From the NCBI GenBank assembly GCA_963682055.1, contig OY821747.1, forward strand, positions 18,216,258-18,280,257: a stretch of DNA of 64,000 nucleotides. Direction: 5' to 3'. The notes beneath the pieces were generated by a model. The model saw only the letters and a list, made by a program, of their open reading frames with translations, was not told where the DNA came from and searched no databases. Below, piece after piece: positions 1 through 9,500 of the stretch; position 1 is the stretch's first letter, and each line of letters begins with the position of its first letter. The position numbers and the translations under genes were made by a program. This stretch comes from Primula veris. Its lineage: Eukaryota > Streptophyta > Magnoliopsida > Ericales > Primulaceae.

Positions 1-842
1 AACGTTATATATATATATACTCTATCTGTGTATAGATGTGTATATATACACTTTGGGACTGATTTCGTAAATTTTAGAAAATTCAAATTTTATTTTTATT
101 TCATTTTAGTCCTTACATTTTCAAAAAAATAGTTTAAAATTACAACAAAATAAAAAAAAACACAAAAAAATTATAAAAATCATAAAAAAATATAAAAAAT
201 AACAAAAATAACAAAAAATTATAAAAAAAATTATAAAAAAATTAAAAAATTAAAAATATAAAAAATAACAAAAAATCACAAAAAATATAAAAAATCACAA
301 AAAATAAAAAAAAAAAACACAAAAATTATAAAAATCATAAAAAAATATAAAAAATCACAAAAAATCACAAAAAATATAAAAAATCACAAATTTTTTTTTG
401 TGATTTTTTATATTTTTTGTGATTTTTTATATTTTTTTATGATTTTTATAATTTTTTTGTATTTTTTATATTTTTTGTGATTTTTTGTGATTTTTTATAT
501 TTTTTTATGATTTTTATAATTTTTGTGTTTTTTTTTTATTTTTTGTGATTTTTTGTATTTTTTGTGATTTTTTGTGAATTTTTATTTTTTTATTTTTTTA
601 ATTTTTTTATAATTTTTTTTATAATTTTTTGTTATTTTTGTTATTTTTTATATTTTTTTATGATTTTTATAATTTTTTTGTGTTTTTTTTTATTTTGTTG
701 TAATTTTAAACTATTTTTTTGAAAATGTAAGGACCAAAATGAAACAAAAATAAAATTTGAATTTTCTAACATTTAGGAAATCAGTCCCAAAGTGTATATA
801 TACACATTTATACACAGATAGAGTATATATATATATATAACG
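1..842. repeat. Long AT-rich foldback palindrome
   Basis: The two halves are reverse complements of each other. The first ~150 nt (TATATATACTCTATCTGTG and on) pair nearly perfectly with 700-842, and the inner arms are A-rich on the left and T-rich on the right, meeting near 390. The arms differ in length (about 390 and 450 nt), so the inner part carries indels. It resembles a foldback or hairpin-type MITE. The left end coincides with the window edge, so the true boundary and any target-site duplication cannot be judged. The inner A/T tracts are low-complexity repeats of AAAAATCACAAAAAATATA type. Confidence 0.85.
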
Positions 843-859
843 CTATTATTTTAATAGAA

Positions 860-970
860 GTATTGGTGGCCAAGTGGTTAAAAGCCTTCCAATTTGATTG
901 ATAGGTCTGAGTTCGAGTCCCATGGGTTGCAATTTTCTTTGTTTTAGTTAATTTAGTTTTTTTTTTTTTT
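860..970 (+). repeat. tRNA-like sequence with Pol III boxes, possible SINE head
   Basis: An A-box-like TGGCCAAGTGG (867-877) and a B-box-like AGTTCGAGTCC (910-920) lie 43 nt apart, as in tRNA genes. A run of more than 12 T at 958-970 could act as a Pol III terminator. The D-arm looks like tRNA-Leu or tRNA-Ser, but acceptor-stem pairing is poor, so this is not a functional tRNA. A degenerate tRNA pseudogene or the head of a short tRNA-derived SINE are the main options. Confidence 0.5.
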
Positions 971-1170
971 ATTAGTAGGTAAAAAGACCATTTTGCCCTT
1001 CAATTTGGACGGAAAGCGTTAGCTGACGTCACTATTTAACGGTTAATTTGGACGGAATATACTAAATCGAAAGTTTTCATTTAGTACAGTATACTAAATC
1101 AAAAAATTGATAGTTGAGTATAGTAAATCGAAATGAGCTGAAAGTTGAATACGCTTAACATTAATTATCT
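971..1170. other. Unassigned DNA between tRNA-like sequence and truncated LTR
   Basis: No gene is seen. The stretch contains the short motif tactaaatcgaaa in several variants (about 1058-1130), typical of degenerate transposon ends. It abuts the E1 LTR, which begins abruptly at 1171, so the insertion or deletion that removed the first 114 bp of that LTR ended here. Confidence 0.5.
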
Positions 1171-1664
1171 CTTATTCGGACTATTACACTTGCTCGGATT
1201 ATTATCCTTATTCGGACTATTACACTTGCTCGGATTAGTATCTCTGTTTTTCAATTGTGCTCGATTTGACTATTTAATCTCTCTTCTTGGTCTTTCTCCC
1301 CTTTTATTCGGTGCTCGGCTTTATCTCTGCTCGGTTTATTTCTTGACGTGATATGCTTTGACTAGTTTCTCTCTTTTCTCAACTTCTCTCTATATTTTTT
1401 GGATAGATTTTCTGGTCCTTTTCTAGGAGGGGTAGTTGGCTATTTATAGGCAACTATGCTTTCTAAGATGTTGACAAATATCTCCATCTCAGGGGGTTTT
1501 TCAGACATGGGTCCATAGTTGAGTGGGCTTGGGCTTTTGATAGTAATACCTTATTTTCCTATAAAAAGCATGAGATGACCCATTTAAGCGTTGGATACCC
1601 ATTTATAAAGTGGGTTGATTATTACCCGAATAGAATATTCGGGTTTAATTTTTATGTTCTATCA
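1171..1664 (-). repeat. E1 3' LTR, truncated
   Basis: Matches 18510-19003 without indels and with about five substitutions. It lacks the first 114 bp (plus-strand view) of the complete copy. Inner end is TTCTATCA. It contains the same TATA motif as the other LTR (CTATTTATA at 1440-1448) and the hairpin-forming ACCCGAATAGAATATTCGGG. The open frame at 1145-1351 arises from the 36-bp LTR repeat and is not a gene. Confidence 0.92.
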
Positions 1665-1678
1665 AGTGCTCCCTGACT
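1665..1678 (-). other. E1 candidate polypurine tract
   Basis: On the minus strand the sequence just before the 3' LTR reads GTCAGGGAGCACT followed by TGATAG. It is the only purine-rich stretch in the expected place for plus-strand priming. It is short and interrupted, so the call is positional. Confidence 0.45.
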
Positions 1679-1847
1679 TTCTCGGCGAGGTTTCCATGTC
1701 GAGGGAGTCATGCTTGGTCTATCGAGGATATTACTTCGGTCTCGTCGTTCCCAATGCTTCGTTGAAAATCGTAATAGATTTATGACGGTTCCTTGGGGGG
1801 TCCATTTAATGTTTCCTATCCTAATATCTTTTTTCGAGGAAAACTCC

Positions 1848-1854
1848 TATAAAG
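1848..1854 (+). promoter_or_regulatory. TATA box of antisense gene a1
   Basis: TATAAAG lies 60 bp upstream of the a1 ATG, after a GAAAACTCC stretch. Spacing allows a short leader. It reads opposite to gag-pol, so a1 has its own promoter rather than relying on the LTR. Confidence 0.6.
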
Positions 1855-1907
1855 GGGTGTGCCCCCTCCATAATTAGGCATTTTACTACTACTTTGCTCA
1901 TGACGTA

Positions 1908-2228
1908 ATGGCTTCCTCTGGTTCTACTGGTGAGAGCTCCTTTAATTATATTTCTTATTTAGAAACGGAGATCAAGAAATCTCGTACCGCGAATAAGAAA
2001 CTCGTGGTCAAGGTTTCAAACTACAAGAAAAGGTTGTCTGACATGGATTCTGATCATCATGTGACGATGGCCGATCGGGATTGGGCTTACGATCATATAA
2101 AGAGGCTTGAGGCTAATCTGGCTAAGCAGAAGGTAGCAAAAAGGGCATATAAGCTTGCCTTCAAGGAGTTGCATGCTCGGTCTAAACCGAGTTCGGATGA
2201 CGATGAAGAAGGCTCTTCCTCGAAATAA
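1908..2228 (+). CDS. a1: small coiled-coil protein, antisense to gag-pol
   Basis: 106 aa, starting MASSGSTGESSFNYISYLET and ending in an acidic, Ser-rich tail (SSDDDEEGSSSK). The middle is highly charged with heptad-like spacing of Leu/Val and is probably coiled coil. The segment IKRLEANLAKQKVAKRAYKL closely matches the C-terminal part of a2, so a1 and a2 are tandem duplicates. The function is unknown and no enzymatic motif is seen. It has its own TATA box (1848) and an AATAAA at 2297. It is absent from E2, where this segment is deleted. Its intact frame, start context and flanking signals support a real gene; expression is not shown. Confidence 0.65.
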   Translation: MASSGSTGESSFNYISYLETEIKKSRTANKKLVVKVSNYKKRLSDMDSDHHVTMADRDWAYDHIKRLEANLAKQKVAKRAYKLAFKELHARSKPSSDDDEEGSSSK

Positions 2229-2296
2229 TTAGTCTTTTGTGATTTCTTTGTATCTGGTGTTATCACCAAGTTGTAATCGAATCACGGAAGAATCTT

Positions 2297-2302
2297 AATA
2301 AA
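2297..2302 (+). terminator. Polyadenylation signal of a1
   Basis: AATAAA 69 nt downstream of the a1 stop codon, preceded by a TTGTAATCG element. Position and strand fit 3' end formation of a1 mRNA. Confidence 0.55.
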
Positions 2303-2461
2303 ACATATTTTACTTACGTTCCTGTCTGTTTATTTCTTTGATATCTTATTGGATGACTCCATTGGACTTGAATTGCTGTAGTTATCCATAAATGCTCTTG
2401 GGAAGTTCAAGAGGCTTGTCTCTTTTTCTTATATGACCTTTGATCTTCCCCTTGTTCTTCT

Positions 2462-2469
2462 TATAAAAG
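2462..2469 (+). promoter_or_regulatory. TATA box of antisense gene a2
   Basis: TATAAAAG sits 58 bp before the chosen a2 ATG, nearly the same spacing as in a1, within TTATAAAAGGGGG (a1: CTATAAAGGGGTG). This shared context suggests promoter and coding region were duplicated together. Confidence 0.6.
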
Positions 2470-2519
2470 GGGGACTGTCCATATATTCTTTGAACAGCTC
2501 ATTTTTTATTATCGAACAA

Positions 2520-2858
2520 ATGGCTTCTCCTCATGACGCTAATGGTGACAACCTTCCTGAATATGTTGCTCATCTTGAAGAGGAAGTTAAGAAAGTGCGT
2601 TATCTCGAGAAGAGGGTTGCCCGGTTGTCGGTGGAAGCTCGTCGGGCCGCCGAACTAGACGAGCGATTGGACGCCATGGAGAAGGAGCACCGGAGGTCTT
2701 TGCTCGACAATATTCGTGCTCGTGCTCGGATCAAAGAGCTCGAGGCCTCTAGAGACAGGCAAATTGCTTCCAAGAGGGCTTACAAATTAGCCCTTGAGGA
2801 AGTGTATGCTCGGACGAAGAAGAAGCCGAATGACGAAGCGGGCCCTTCTACGAAATGA
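2520..2858 (+). CDS. a2: small coiled-coil protein, paralogue of a1
   Basis: 112 aa from ATG 2520 (MASPHDANG...). A longer in-frame start at 2433 would include the TATA box and is rejected. The protein has MAS at the start, then EYVAHLEEEVKK, a long Arg/Glu-rich heptad region, and a tail IASKRAYKLALEEVYARTKKK matching a1. It ends GPSTK, similar to SSSK in a1. No targeting signal or membrane segment is seen. The function is unknown; a structural or oligomerising role is the most that can be inferred from the coiled coil. AATAAA follows at 2920. Confidence 0.65.
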   Translation: MASPHDANGDNLPEYVAHLEEEVKKVRYLEKRVARLSVEARRAAELDERLDAMEKEHRRSLLDNIRARARIKELEASRDRQIASKRAYKLALEEVYARTKKKPNDEAGPSTK

Positions 2859-2919
2859 TTTTATTGTTTTTATTGTATTTCCTTTTACTGCTTCTTCTGT
2901 AACGAAGTATCAATCAATC

Positions 2920-2925
2920 AATAAA
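2920..2925 (+). terminator. Polyadenylation signal of a2
   Basis: AATAAA 62 nt after the a2 stop, in CAATCAATCAATAAAGAC. The distance resembles that of a1. Confidence 0.55.
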
Positions 2926-3403
2926 GACTTCTTCTTCTTGTTTATATCTGAATTACTTTCCCAATGCAATTTATTTTGACTGCGCACGCTTGTGGCCTCA
3001 TTAATGCTTTTTCTTGGGCCTTGCGTTTGACCTTATCCATTGAACCTTCTTACTCTTTATATCTGGGGACCAATGGGATTTCTTGAGCCTTGTGCATAAA
3101 AATCTTATTCACCAGAGTTTTCTTGAGCTCTGTGCAAAAGATCTTAGATATTTATTTGAACTGCTGCCTTTCCCCAAAATGACGCGTGTTTCGCTGCCAT
3201 TATTACTTACCCCCTTTAAATATTGGTAAGAATCCAAGCGTTTCTTGAACAAGAGTGGCTTTTAATTACTCACGCTTTTTTAGAGCCCTTTGGGAATCCA
3301 AACGTTTTTTTCTTGAACAGGCACATCTTTTAATTGCCGTCGCTTCTTACTACCTATTGGCGAATGGTTGCGACTCTCAATACTAGCCCTCATCTAATTG
3401 ATC
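2926..3403 (+). other. Spacer between a2 and a3
   Basis: No convincing gene. It holds short direct repeats of the type TTTCTTGAGCYYTGTGCA (about 3080-3150) and of TTTCTTGAAC (about 3240-3320), and probably carries upstream promoter sequence for a3. Confidence 0.5.
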
Positions 3404-3410
3404 TATAAAT
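3404..3410 (+). promoter_or_regulatory. TATA box of antisense gene a3
   Basis: TATAAAT 92 bp before the chosen a3 ATG, in CTATAAATACCTGC. Confidence 0.55.
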
Positions 3411-3495
3411 ACCTGCTTACAGCATGGTTATATCCACAACCCTCATCATATTATTTTCCCCCATATACAGATCCTCATCTTATAATTTTCATAAG

Positions 3496-3789
3496 ATGTC
3501 TGGTCCTTTCACTCAATCAGCATTAGCCTTGCAAGTGGAGGCTTTTGAAGCCTCCTATGGCCATGTACAAATGCTGTTGAAGGATGCCGAGGAGGAGTTG
3601 AAGGTGATGCATCATCATCACTCCGAGATGATCCGGAAATTAACTTGGCTAAGATCCGAACTGGCTTATTGCCGACGGCCTCGTCGGGCTCTAGTCGAAG
3701 AGAATGAGATGCTAAGGGGGAACCCGACACTGAGGGACAGAGATGTCTCTGCCGGGCCATCTCATCGATACCGATCAACTTCCCCCTAG
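3496..3789 (+). CDS. a3: small coiled-coil protein
   Basis: 97 aa starting MSGPFTQSALALQVEAFEAS. An upstream in-frame ATG at 3424 lies only 14 bp after the TATA box and would probably be outside the mRNA, so 3496 is preferred. The protein has a helical, charged centre with a His cluster (MHHHHSEM) and an Arg-rich C-terminus. The start MSGP is shared with a4, suggesting a3 and a4 are related, though the rest is too diverged to align by eye. No known domain. The region is deleted in E2, so there is no second copy for comparison. Confidence 0.5.
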   Translation: MSGPFTQSALALQVEAFEASYGHVQMLLKDAEEELKVMHHHHSEMIRKLTWLRSELAYCRRPRRALVEENEMLRGNPTLRDRDVSAGPSHRYRSTSP

Positions 3790-4440
3790 CCTCCCCCTTT
3801 TTCTCTTTTTTCTTTTTATTTCTTTTATCTTCTTGTTATCTGTTTTGTTTTGTTTCTTTGACTTCCTTTTTATTTGTTTTTCTTTTTCTTCTGCGCCTCC
3901 TCTTTCTTTTTCTTCATCTTCTCTCCCATCACTCTCTCTTTTTCTTCCTCTTTTTTTTTTTGTTCCTTTTACTTTCCTTTTATTTCTCAGTTTCCTTCAT
4001 TTCTTCCTCTTCCTCTTTTGTTTTATGCTTTGTTCTCTTCTTCTGCACCACTACGATGTAACAATCAACCCTGTGATCCTAAGGGTTTTGTGTTACATCT
4101 AGGGTTTTTTTCATTTTTCTTTTTGACTCTTCTTTCTTATCACTTCTTCTTTATGTTTCTCCTCTTCGCTTCTTTCTTCCCTTTTTGTTTTCTTTTTATG
4201 CTTCTTTCCTTCGTTTCCTGCTGTTCGCCTGATTTGCTGATGTTGTCGTTCTTCTTTGGCCACGTTGTCTACTCATTTGGCTCCACAACTAACACACATT
4301 GTAATAGATTTTCTTTTGATGTAATCCTCGGATGTAATAGAACTCAATGTAATAGATTGTCTTTTGATGTAATGAACAATGATGTATTCCATCTTTATTA
4401 ATGAGAAGTATTTTTGACCCTTTATTTTTGCACTTCTTTT
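3790..4440 (+). other. Pyrimidine-rich 3' region of a3
   Basis: A 450-bp T/C-rich low-complexity tract (3790-4250) followed by repeated GATGTAAT/TGTAATAGAT motifs (4295-4380), which look like plant upstream poly(A) elements. The overlapping long frames here encode only Phe/Ser/Leu runs and are compositional artefacts. Confidence 0.6.
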
Positions 4441-4663
4441 TATATTGCACCTGTGGTTTGTTGTTTGTCTGAAATCTAGATCTTTGAATATCTCGTCTTT
4501 ATTTCTTTCTGTACTGTTGTATCAGATGTCAGTAGATGTCCCCATCACTGTCGAACCTAGGTGCATGCTCCCTAGTAGGTCAGGAAATATGCATGCTCCC
4601 AAGCATGTCAGGAAATGTGCAAGTTCCCAAGCAAGGTCATAAAATATCATACTATCTTCGTTC

Positions 4664-4670
4664 TATAAGT
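4664..4670 (+). promoter_or_regulatory. TATA box of a4
   Basis: TATAAGT 108 bp upstream of the a4 ATG. E2 has TATAAATA at the matching place (38783), so this copy may be slightly weakened. Confidence 0.5.
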
Positions 4671-4771
4671 ACTTCTCTTTTCTTTAGTAGTTTATCATCT
4701 CTCATTTTTCTTTTATTGCTTATTTCTCCCTCAGCCCCTTATTTTCTTCCGTACTATAACAATTTCCCAGA

Positions 4772-5251
4772 ATGTCGGGACCTGTGGTGAGATATCATGC
4801 TCAGATGAAGGGTTTGGACACTGAGGTATCTCGGGTCCGCCATCGGATGGCAAGGCTTGATAAAGAGTATGGCGTTTTGGCCTTGAGCTTGTTCGGCTCT
4901 CATCCCGAAGAGACGGTGAAGTGGACCGAGATTTCGGTACTAAGTCGCTAGCTCGATCACTTGTTGTTACAGAGAAATCATCTGGCCAACTCCTGGTATG
5001 ATGCCGAGGAGATTTGGGACCATGCTCAAGATGAGTTTGATAACTCTCCTCAAGGCCTAGCTAGCATAATGGTAAGGAATGCTCGGCTCGTGGAGCGCGT
5101 CAGGGTTCTTACCACGGAGAACAACGAGCTCTCCTCGGAGAATGACAATTTGGTCGCCATGAATGATTCCTACCAAGCTCGGTTGAATTGTTCTGCTCGT
5201 TTTGCTTTCTCTCGGTCTGGCAGTTCGGTTTTTTCACCCATTGATCCTTAG
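4772..5251 (+). pseudogene. a4: coiled-coil gene interrupted by a stop in E1
   Basis: The frame from ATG 4772 (MSGPVVRYHAQMK) matches the intact 159-aa E2 gene at 38869 along its full length, but codon 60 is TAG (4949-4951) where E2 has a Gln codon. The rest stays open to 5251, including SRSGSSVF near the end. The family has a basic helical N-terminal half, a conserved NHLANSWY.AEEIWDHAQD segment and a Leu/Asn/Glu coiled coil. Function unknown. The single C-to-T type change suggests recent inactivation. Confidence 0.75.
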
Positions 5252-5394
5252 ATTGGGCTGGTTTTCTTATGTATTTCCCCTTTTGCAATTTGTGTTTTCT
5301 TTTCTGTATTTGATGAATCAGTTGCATCTTTTCGTATCTCGTGCCTGTCTTGTGAACCATTATAACGCTTCGTACTTTGTGCCTTTTGATTCTC

Positions 5395-5401
5395 TATAAA
5401 T
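5395..5401 (+). promoter_or_regulatory. TATA box of a5
   Basis: TATAAAT 92 bp before the a5 ATG, in TATAAATGCTCCCT. The same motif occurs before the E2 copy (39514), so it is conserved. Confidence 0.65.
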
Positions 5402-5486
5402 GCTCCCTATTTTCTGTATCTCATTACCAATTCTTCCTCTCTCTCTTGTTTTATAATTTGTTTCTTCTAACTTGCTTTTGTTTGAG

Positions 5487-5849
5487 ATGGCTCCCATCAC
5501 TAGGTCTGCCTCCAAAAAGAAAGCCCTTATGGAAGAGGAGCCTACTTTTTTGCTACCTCGTCCCCCTGGTTTTGGGGAGGAGGATTTGACTCCTCTTCAA
5601 CTAAAAGAAATTGAGATGTCATGGCTGAAACATGATCTCATGTGTGCTCGGACTGAAGTGAGGAGGTTTAAACAATATTGGGACGAGGAGGGCACTGCTC
5701 GTTTTAAGGCCGAGCAAAAATGCGAGTCTCAGTCTTACGCCTTGAAACAGGCTGAGATGGCGATTTCTCGGTTGATTAGGGAAAAAGAGCGTCTGGAGGA
5801 ACTTTTGGCGAAGAAGGATGTCGATATGGGGGATAGTTCGAAAAAGTAG
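5487..5849 (+). CDS. a5: conserved small protein with Pro motif and coiled coil
   Basis: 120 aa, intact in E1 and E2 (39588) with the same length. Start MAPITRSASKKKAL has a basic, possibly nuclear-targeting N-terminus. Then comes LLPRPPGFGEEDLTPLQLKE, and then a long charged helix (MSWLKHDL...RFKQYW) ending in a coiled coil RLIREKERLEELLAKKD and SSKK. The start has a good context (GAGATGGCT). Own TATA box and AATAAA. The two copies differ mostly by single residues, consistent with selection on the protein. Function unknown. Confidence 0.7.
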   Translation: MAPITRSASKKKALMEEEPTFLLPRPPGFGEEDLTPLQLKEIEMSWLKHDLMCARTEVRRFKQYWDEEGTARFKAEQKCESQSYALKQAEMAISRLIREKERLEELLAKKDVDMGDSSKK

Positions 5850-5919
5850 GATGGGTGTATTTTCTTGTAAAATTTTTCTTTTTCTGTTGTATTGTTTGTG
5901 TTTTCCCCCTTTGTGGAAG

Positions 5920-5925
5920 AATAAA
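5920..5925 (+). terminator. Polyadenylation signal of a5
   Basis: AATAAA 71 nt after the a5 stop, in GGAAGAATAAAACTTG. The E2 copy has the matching GATGAATAAAAC at 40024. Confidence 0.6.
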
Positions 5926-5929
5926 ACTT

Positions 5930-6551
5930 GTCTTGCACTTGATTCTGTCTATTTTATTTTATTTGATGTTTCTCAGTATACACCGAACAAGGTGCCCGGT
6001 TATCCCCCCGGAGAGCGTTGTTAGACTTGATGCTTCATGCCGTCAAGCTAGAAACGGTCTTCGTCCACCTTGTTCGGTGTGCCCTTTGGGTAAGAAATGG
6101 TTGGGAGTTGAGGAACTTAATCGGGGAACATTCTCGGTGTGATAATATTGGTAGCGTATGTGGGAAGCTTTTCGTGGTAGGGTCCACTAGCCGTTTATTT
6201 AGGTGTAATTATGTGAACTGCCTTGGGTAGTGGGATATGCTCTGACGTGGCAAAATCTGGAGCGTTTATATGTTAAAAATAGCAGCGGTTGTTGACTTTT
6301 GTATGGTTGGAAAAAAGGTAAACCTCTGTCACACGAAAGGACGGTTATTATTTTATTCTTTTTGACACTCCACTCCTTTTTACTGTGCCAAGTAATCCCT
6401 TTTGTTTTTATCACAAAATTCGCTGAAGAAAATATCTGTCTCTCTCTAAAGTAGATTCTTCTCGCCAAAAAGGAAAAGCGTTCGGCCGCTTGATCTAGGG
6501 TTTCGTGGTATCGTTGAAAGATTTGCTACTGTTCTCGCTCGCTTGCTCATA
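5930..6551 (+). promoter_or_regulatory. Spacer and leader region of spliced gene a6
   Basis: No gene of its own. It is well conserved with E2 40050-40716. It includes TGACGTGGC (about 6242-6250), an ACGT-core bZIP-type motif that reads TGACATGGC in E2. Further on is a leader-like stretch ending ATCTAGGGTTTCG...CATAATG, typical of plant 5' UTRs. A weak TATA candidate is TTTATATG near 6265. The promoter assignment is inference from position. Confidence 0.45.
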
Positions 6552-9500
6552 ATGATAACTGTAAGTGTTTTTTCGTTCTCCCCCCCCTCCCATTTTTATT
6601 TTTTTTTGTGTGTTAGGGGTTGTATTTGATTTGTCGTTGTGGTCATAGATGTGGCGTTGGTATATGGTTCCAGTTGTCTATATATGTCTGATGATTCTTA
6701 TGTATCTGGTTAATGTGAGTTGGGGGGGGGGGGGGGTGGTGGTGGCGCTCGTTATGTTGATGTGGTTCTGGTTTGTGTATTTGGTTAGTATTTTGATGGA
6801 ATTTTGATGATGTTTGGATAGGAAATTCTGACTCAAAGTCTGGCCCAAGTTGGCACATTCGTGGAAAAGGATTTTAAGGAGCTTGCCGGAATACCCGCCG
6901 ACATACACATTCGGCTTCCTATATCTGACGAGGAGGTGTTGGGATTTGTTCCTGCCGGCGAGGTAGCTGTGCGTTCTTCGGCATTCTTCACTGGGGGTCT
7001 TCGACTTCCTTTTACAAACTGGGTGGCCTCGTTCTTTGAGGCTGTCCAGATTGCTCCGGCCCAACTGGCCCTAAATGGTTACCGTACTCTTAATGGTATC
7101 CAAAGGTTATCGGAGCTGTCCGGAATACCGATTGAACTGAAGGACGTCTTCGGAGTCTATAGTTTGAGCTTTGAGCGTCGCAGCTCGTATTTGAAGACCC
7201 TGCGTGCCTTTTGCCGGCTCGTTACCGGTTTGCCGGATACCAACAAAGAGCGCAATCTTGGTATCGTTATTGCTTCCGGTGAATGGGGTTGTGCGGGACA
7301 CCAGATTCCTGGACCGGCTACCAATGCTCCCACTATGCCAGACCTCGGCGCTCCCAATGTAGAGGCTCTGTTAGCTCTTTGGAAATGGTGGGGGCCTGGA
7401 CCGACGCCGGATCCTGCGAGTCGTACTGCTCCCATGCTGCTCGGGTACCCTATGAGGTCGGTGACCAAGGGGAATCCTGCACCCGAGATCCCCAAAGAGC
7501 CCGAGGAGGAATTCTTGAAAGTGGTCCGGGCTCGTAGTGCTGCTCGGCTTGGGAAAAAGCCCGTTCGTTCTAAGCGTCGTGCATCTGACCCTGTCGTTGG
7601 GACAACGAAGAGGGCTAGGGGAACCGATACATCGGTCACCGAGGAGGCTGCTAACGTTGGCTCGGGCGAGGGGGTGTTTGCTGCTTCCCAAGGGGATACC
7701 ACCGAGGATGCCTCTGCACCGGGCGATGTATGTGTATATGTATTTTGATTTTCTTGTCTTTCGATTGTTGTCGTTTTGTTCTCTAGTGCTTTGCTTCATT
7801 AGTTATCTTGTTTCAGTTATTGACTTCTTCATTGGTTACCCTTGCTCTTGCCCGGTCTATGGGTATTATTGTGTTTCAGGGGTCGATTGATGAGGTATTC
7901 GGGAATATGAACCTCTTGGTGAACATGGGCGAGGATATAATGACGCTGCCTGTTACCTCGCCTATGTCTACCGAGGACCCGATAGTCCTGCCTGTCTTCT
8001 CGCCCATCCGTACTGAGGAGGTGATCGAGTATAGGGCCCCTGAGACCGGTCCTTCGGAGAAGGATGTGAGGGAGGAAGTGGAGGAAGTCGGCAAAGAGAC
8101 TGCCGTGGATGTAGTGGTGGGCGTCGAGGATGAGGTTCTCGAGCGACCTGAAGAGGTGTTGGTGGACGGTGTCGCGATGACCCGTTACATTGACCGATGT
8201 GGGGGTGAGTTGTTGGAGCAACCTCGAACCTTGAAGATGGGGTATACTGCTCTGAAACCCCTTGCTTTCAAGGATGCAGAAAAAATAGCTGCTCGGCCTA
8301 AAATGTCGGTTATAGAGCAGGCCAACACGGATGCGCTGCGGGTATGTTGGGCGCGTATTTTGTAATATATGCCATGATGCTCGTATTTTGTTATATAGGT
8401 TTGGTACTCGTATTTTGTTTGGAATCTGATGTTTTGAAGTGCAGGTTGTCTTGAGTACCGTGGTGTTACGGGATCAGCTGGGAGCTCTAGTGGCTGATAA
8501 AGAGAAGCTGGTGGCCGAGAAGAAGGCCATAGTCGAGGAGAACGATCAGAAGATAAAAGATCTGCTTGCGGCTTTCGAGGCCGAGAAAGAGAAACTGATC
8601 GCCGAGAATAAAACCCTGGGCGATAATTATGACAAGCTGTCTGTGGACTTTTTGCACGTGGCCGAGGATGTCGATAAGTTGAAGGCTGAAAAAGAGAGCA
8701 TGGTCGATAAGTACGGCCAACTAGAGGAGGAGAACTTGGTGCTGGCGGAGGACGTGGAAGCCGAAAAGGCTAAGGTGGCCGCTCTGAAAACGGCACATGC
8801 GGAGGAGCGGACAAGGTTAGCAATGATGGCTAATTTCTCCGTCTATTGCGCTCATGTGCGGGCGCTCAATTTCGCGAATGTTCCTTTGTCGGATAGGGCG
8901 TGGTCGGAGTTGGTGTATCCCTGTCCGCATGGCGCACCGCCGAAACCCTTAGACTGGGCGAATCTTCGTGAAGAGGAGCTTCCCTGGCTGCCGGGGCAGA
9001 CCATTTCGACAGCGCTCCGTCCTCATTTTACGTCGGCCACGTCCACTCCTCGACCTGATGCTACTGTTACTCCCCCACCCGCATCTCCTCAGGTGGAACC
9101 TTGACCATTTTTCTGACAGTATATATATATATTTTTGTTGTTTTTCTGTAGTCTTTTGGTATTCGAATTGTGGGTCTCTTTTGTATCTAGAAACATATTC
9201 TTTTGGGGAAGTGATAATATAGGTGCTGTGTTTTCTTTCTGTTGGGCTTTCTCGGGGTAATTTTCCTGTTTGAGGGTTATCATCTTTTGAAGGATGTGAA
9301 AACAAAATATTGTCAGGTACCTAATAATCCTCTTGCCGTGGTGGTCTGGACCTCGCCTAGTCGTAGTGTAGGTGACGTTATAGATAATCTGGAGAGATCT
9401 AAGGCTGCCCTAACTGCTGAACTGAATTCTGCTCGTCATAAAGTCGAGGATCTGAATGTTCATATTGCAAACTTGTCTATTCGGTTACGTGACTTGGGAG

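Noticed and set aside
1..842. CRISPR-like or regularly spaced repeat
   Set aside because: The repeats are low-complexity A/T tracts in inverted arms, not spaced direct repeats, and the genome is eukaryotic.
860..932. Functional tRNA gene
   Set aside because: Boxes A and B are present but acceptor and anticodon stems do not pair well.
1145..1351. 68-codon frame with repeated LLGLLSLFGLLHL
   Set aside because: Lies in the LTR and is produced by its 36-bp direct repeat; the same frame recurs in the other LTRs (18493, 30554, 51990).
3743..4401. Overlapping Phe/Ser/Leu-rich frames up to 175 codons
   Set aside because: Pyrimidine-rich low-complexity DNA gives open frames in all plus phases; no start context, no conservation in E2.
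7157..7702. Minus-strand 181-codon frame opposite a6 exon 2
   Set aside because: Shadow of a conserved coding exon: the plus-strand frame carries the recognisable domain and splice sites.
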